From JAOUFP01 sp963801505 (GTDB taxonomy: Bacteria; Nitrospirota; Thermodesulfovibrionia; Thermodesulfovibrionales; UBA6898): a stretch of DNA of 64,000 bases. This document shows positions 63,198 to 64,000 of this stretch, in pieces. Each line of letters begins with the position of its first letter. Positions within the stretch are counted from its first letter, which is position 1. The notes beneath the pieces are model-generated. The model did not search any database and had not been told where the DNA came from. It saw only the letters and a list, made by a program, of their open reading frames with translations. Position numbers and translations under genes: made by a program. The stretch spans positions 1 to 64,000 of the forward strand of contig CAWDEY010000024.1 of NCBI GenBank assembly GCA_963801505.1. The letters run 5' to 3'.

Positions 63198-64000
63198 TCA
63201 ATGCCCCGGCGCAAAAAAATGTCCTGTTTTAACCAATATTTCTCTTCCCTCATGAGACTTCACAAATTCTATAAAATTTTTTGCAACCGGAGCAGGCTTC
63301 CGGCTTGAAATCATGTAGAAAGTCTTGTAATAAGGATATCTGCCGGATGTCGCATTCTTGATATCCGGGGCAATGCCGTTTATGGGCACAGGGCTGAAGG
63401 ACCTTTTTTCCGTAATCATCTGGCTGAGCGCTGAGGTCCCTATAGCTCCGGGGACCTTCTCCACAGCCTCTGCGCTATCCTGGTCCGTAAGAGCTAAATT
63501 CATCCCTTCTCTTGCGAGCGCTTTTCTGCTGGCCCTTTCCATTTCAGGAGATATCTTCCTAAGAAGCGTTGTGTCGGCATCAGTTTCCGGTCTGAGTATC
63601 AGCCGTATTACAGAACCATCAGGCCAGGTCCTTATTTCGCCTCCATATATTTTTGCTATGTATTGATTGGTAAAGTTTACCCCTTCGGTCCTTCGATGCG
63701 TTACAAGCATGAAGGGGGTACGTGCATACTCGAAATCTTCAAGTCCCTTCATATGTTCATCGGCCTTGAGAGGCCGTGTGCTCAGGCCGATATCAATGGC
63801 CCTGTCAGCGACCGCATTTATCCCTCCGGTTGTGCCAAGACGAGGAACAATAACTATATTTGCTCCGGGATTTTTTACGCGGAATGCCATAGCAAGTTCT
63901 TTCATCGCACCTATCGCGCTGCCGGTCCCGCCGATCTTAATCGTTCCCTCCAGAGCACCTCCCAGGCTTCGGACCGGCGCCGCTGACAAGGTAAGAGTGA
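63198..64000 (-). CDS. PstS-like periplasmic binding protein, 5' end beyond the window
   Basis: About 267 residues of a phosphate-type periplasmic substrate-binding protein are visible: GTIKIGGTGSAIGAMKELAM, DIGLSTRPLKADE, YIAKIYGGEIRTWPDG and AIGTSALSQMI. The reading frame stays open to the window edge with TLTLSAAPVRS, which looks like the end of a signal peptide, so the start is outside. No pst transport genes follow. Instead a membrane histidine kinase starts at the base after its stop, so it may be a ligand-sensing partner rather than a transporter subunit. The ligand is unknown. Confidence 0.85.
   Translation of the reverse strand, partial: TLTLSAAPVRSLGGALEGTIKIGGTGSAIGAMKELAMAFRVKNPGANIVIVPRLGTTGGINAVADRAIDIGLSTRPLKADEHMKGLEDFEYARTPFMLVTHRRTEGVNFTNQYIAKIYGGEIRTWPDGSVIRLILRPETDADTTLLRKISPEMERASRKALAREGMNLALTDQDSAEAVEKVPGAIGTSALSQMITEKRSFSPVPINGIAPDIKNATSGRYPYYKTFYMISSRKPAPVAKNFIEFVKSHEGREILVKTGHFFAPGH

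Overview
The window reads as chromosomal DNA from an anaerobic, sulfate-metabolising Nitrospirota-like bacterium (Thermodesulfovibrionia-type). This is inference from gene content: a sat-aprBA cluster with adenylate kinase, SelB, a type III pantothenate kinase, and many hybrid sensor kinases and c-di-GMP proteins. No 16S gene is present, so the placement is tentative. The sequence looks like a draft. Many conserved genes are broken by single-base shifts, nearly all of them extra bases and several in short homopolymers.

Layout. (1) 1-2242: a GC-rich, heavily frameshifted RND efflux pair (mdtA/mdtB-like) that stops abruptly against the 3' end of aprA. That junction truncates both genes. (2) 2227-6144: aprA, aprB, sat and adk on the minus strand behind a good sigma70 promoter, forming a sulfate activation/APS reduction unit with AMP recycling. 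(3) 6238-12777: rdgB, a MITE-like repeat, an RDD membrane protein and the cell-shape operon mreB-mreC-mreD-mrdA-rodA. (4) 12853-15290: a tRNA with CAT anticodon followed by a decayed mobile island: an integrase N-terminus joined to a transposase tail, vapBC, and restriction-modification remnants. (5) 15344-25241: UPF0182 membrane protein, ogt, a very large Rossmann-GAF-PAS-kinase-REC-REC-GGDAF protein overlapped by an HD-GYP regulator, a TonB-like protein, a JAMM metalloprotease-like protein and uspA. (6) 25243-31624: galT-like (with an altered catalytic motif), coaX, birA, a lipoprotein, ferredoxin-nitroreductase, nth and an MBL hydrolase. (7) 31888-37716: selB, an exported HAD-like protein, a PilZ protein and a pair of M16 peptidase genes. 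(8) 37774-46382: ligA, a CinA C-terminal domain, DUF488, an MltD-like transglycosylase, a TPR protein, a PHP phosphoesterase, ampG and a DUF1460 amidase. (9) 46766-57995: a small conserved protein, ispF, ispD, a PIN-TRAM protein, a DegP-like protease, serine biosynthesis genes, purA, a PilZ-zinc ribbon protein, comFC, slyD and a PfkB kinase. (10) 58278-64000: a minus-strand signalling operon of periplasmic binding protein, membrane histidine kinase, REC-GAF-GGDEF cyclase and REC-kinase.

Themes. c-di-GMP signalling recurs (one canonical and one degenerate GGDEF, one HD-GYP, two PilZ proteins). Peptidoglycan synthesis and recycling genes are well represented. Three families of dispersed non-coding repeats are present. 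One is a ~110-bp double-hairpin element whose ends sit exactly on start or stop codons. A repeat-like sequence has also been absorbed in frame into the ATPase domains of two kinases.
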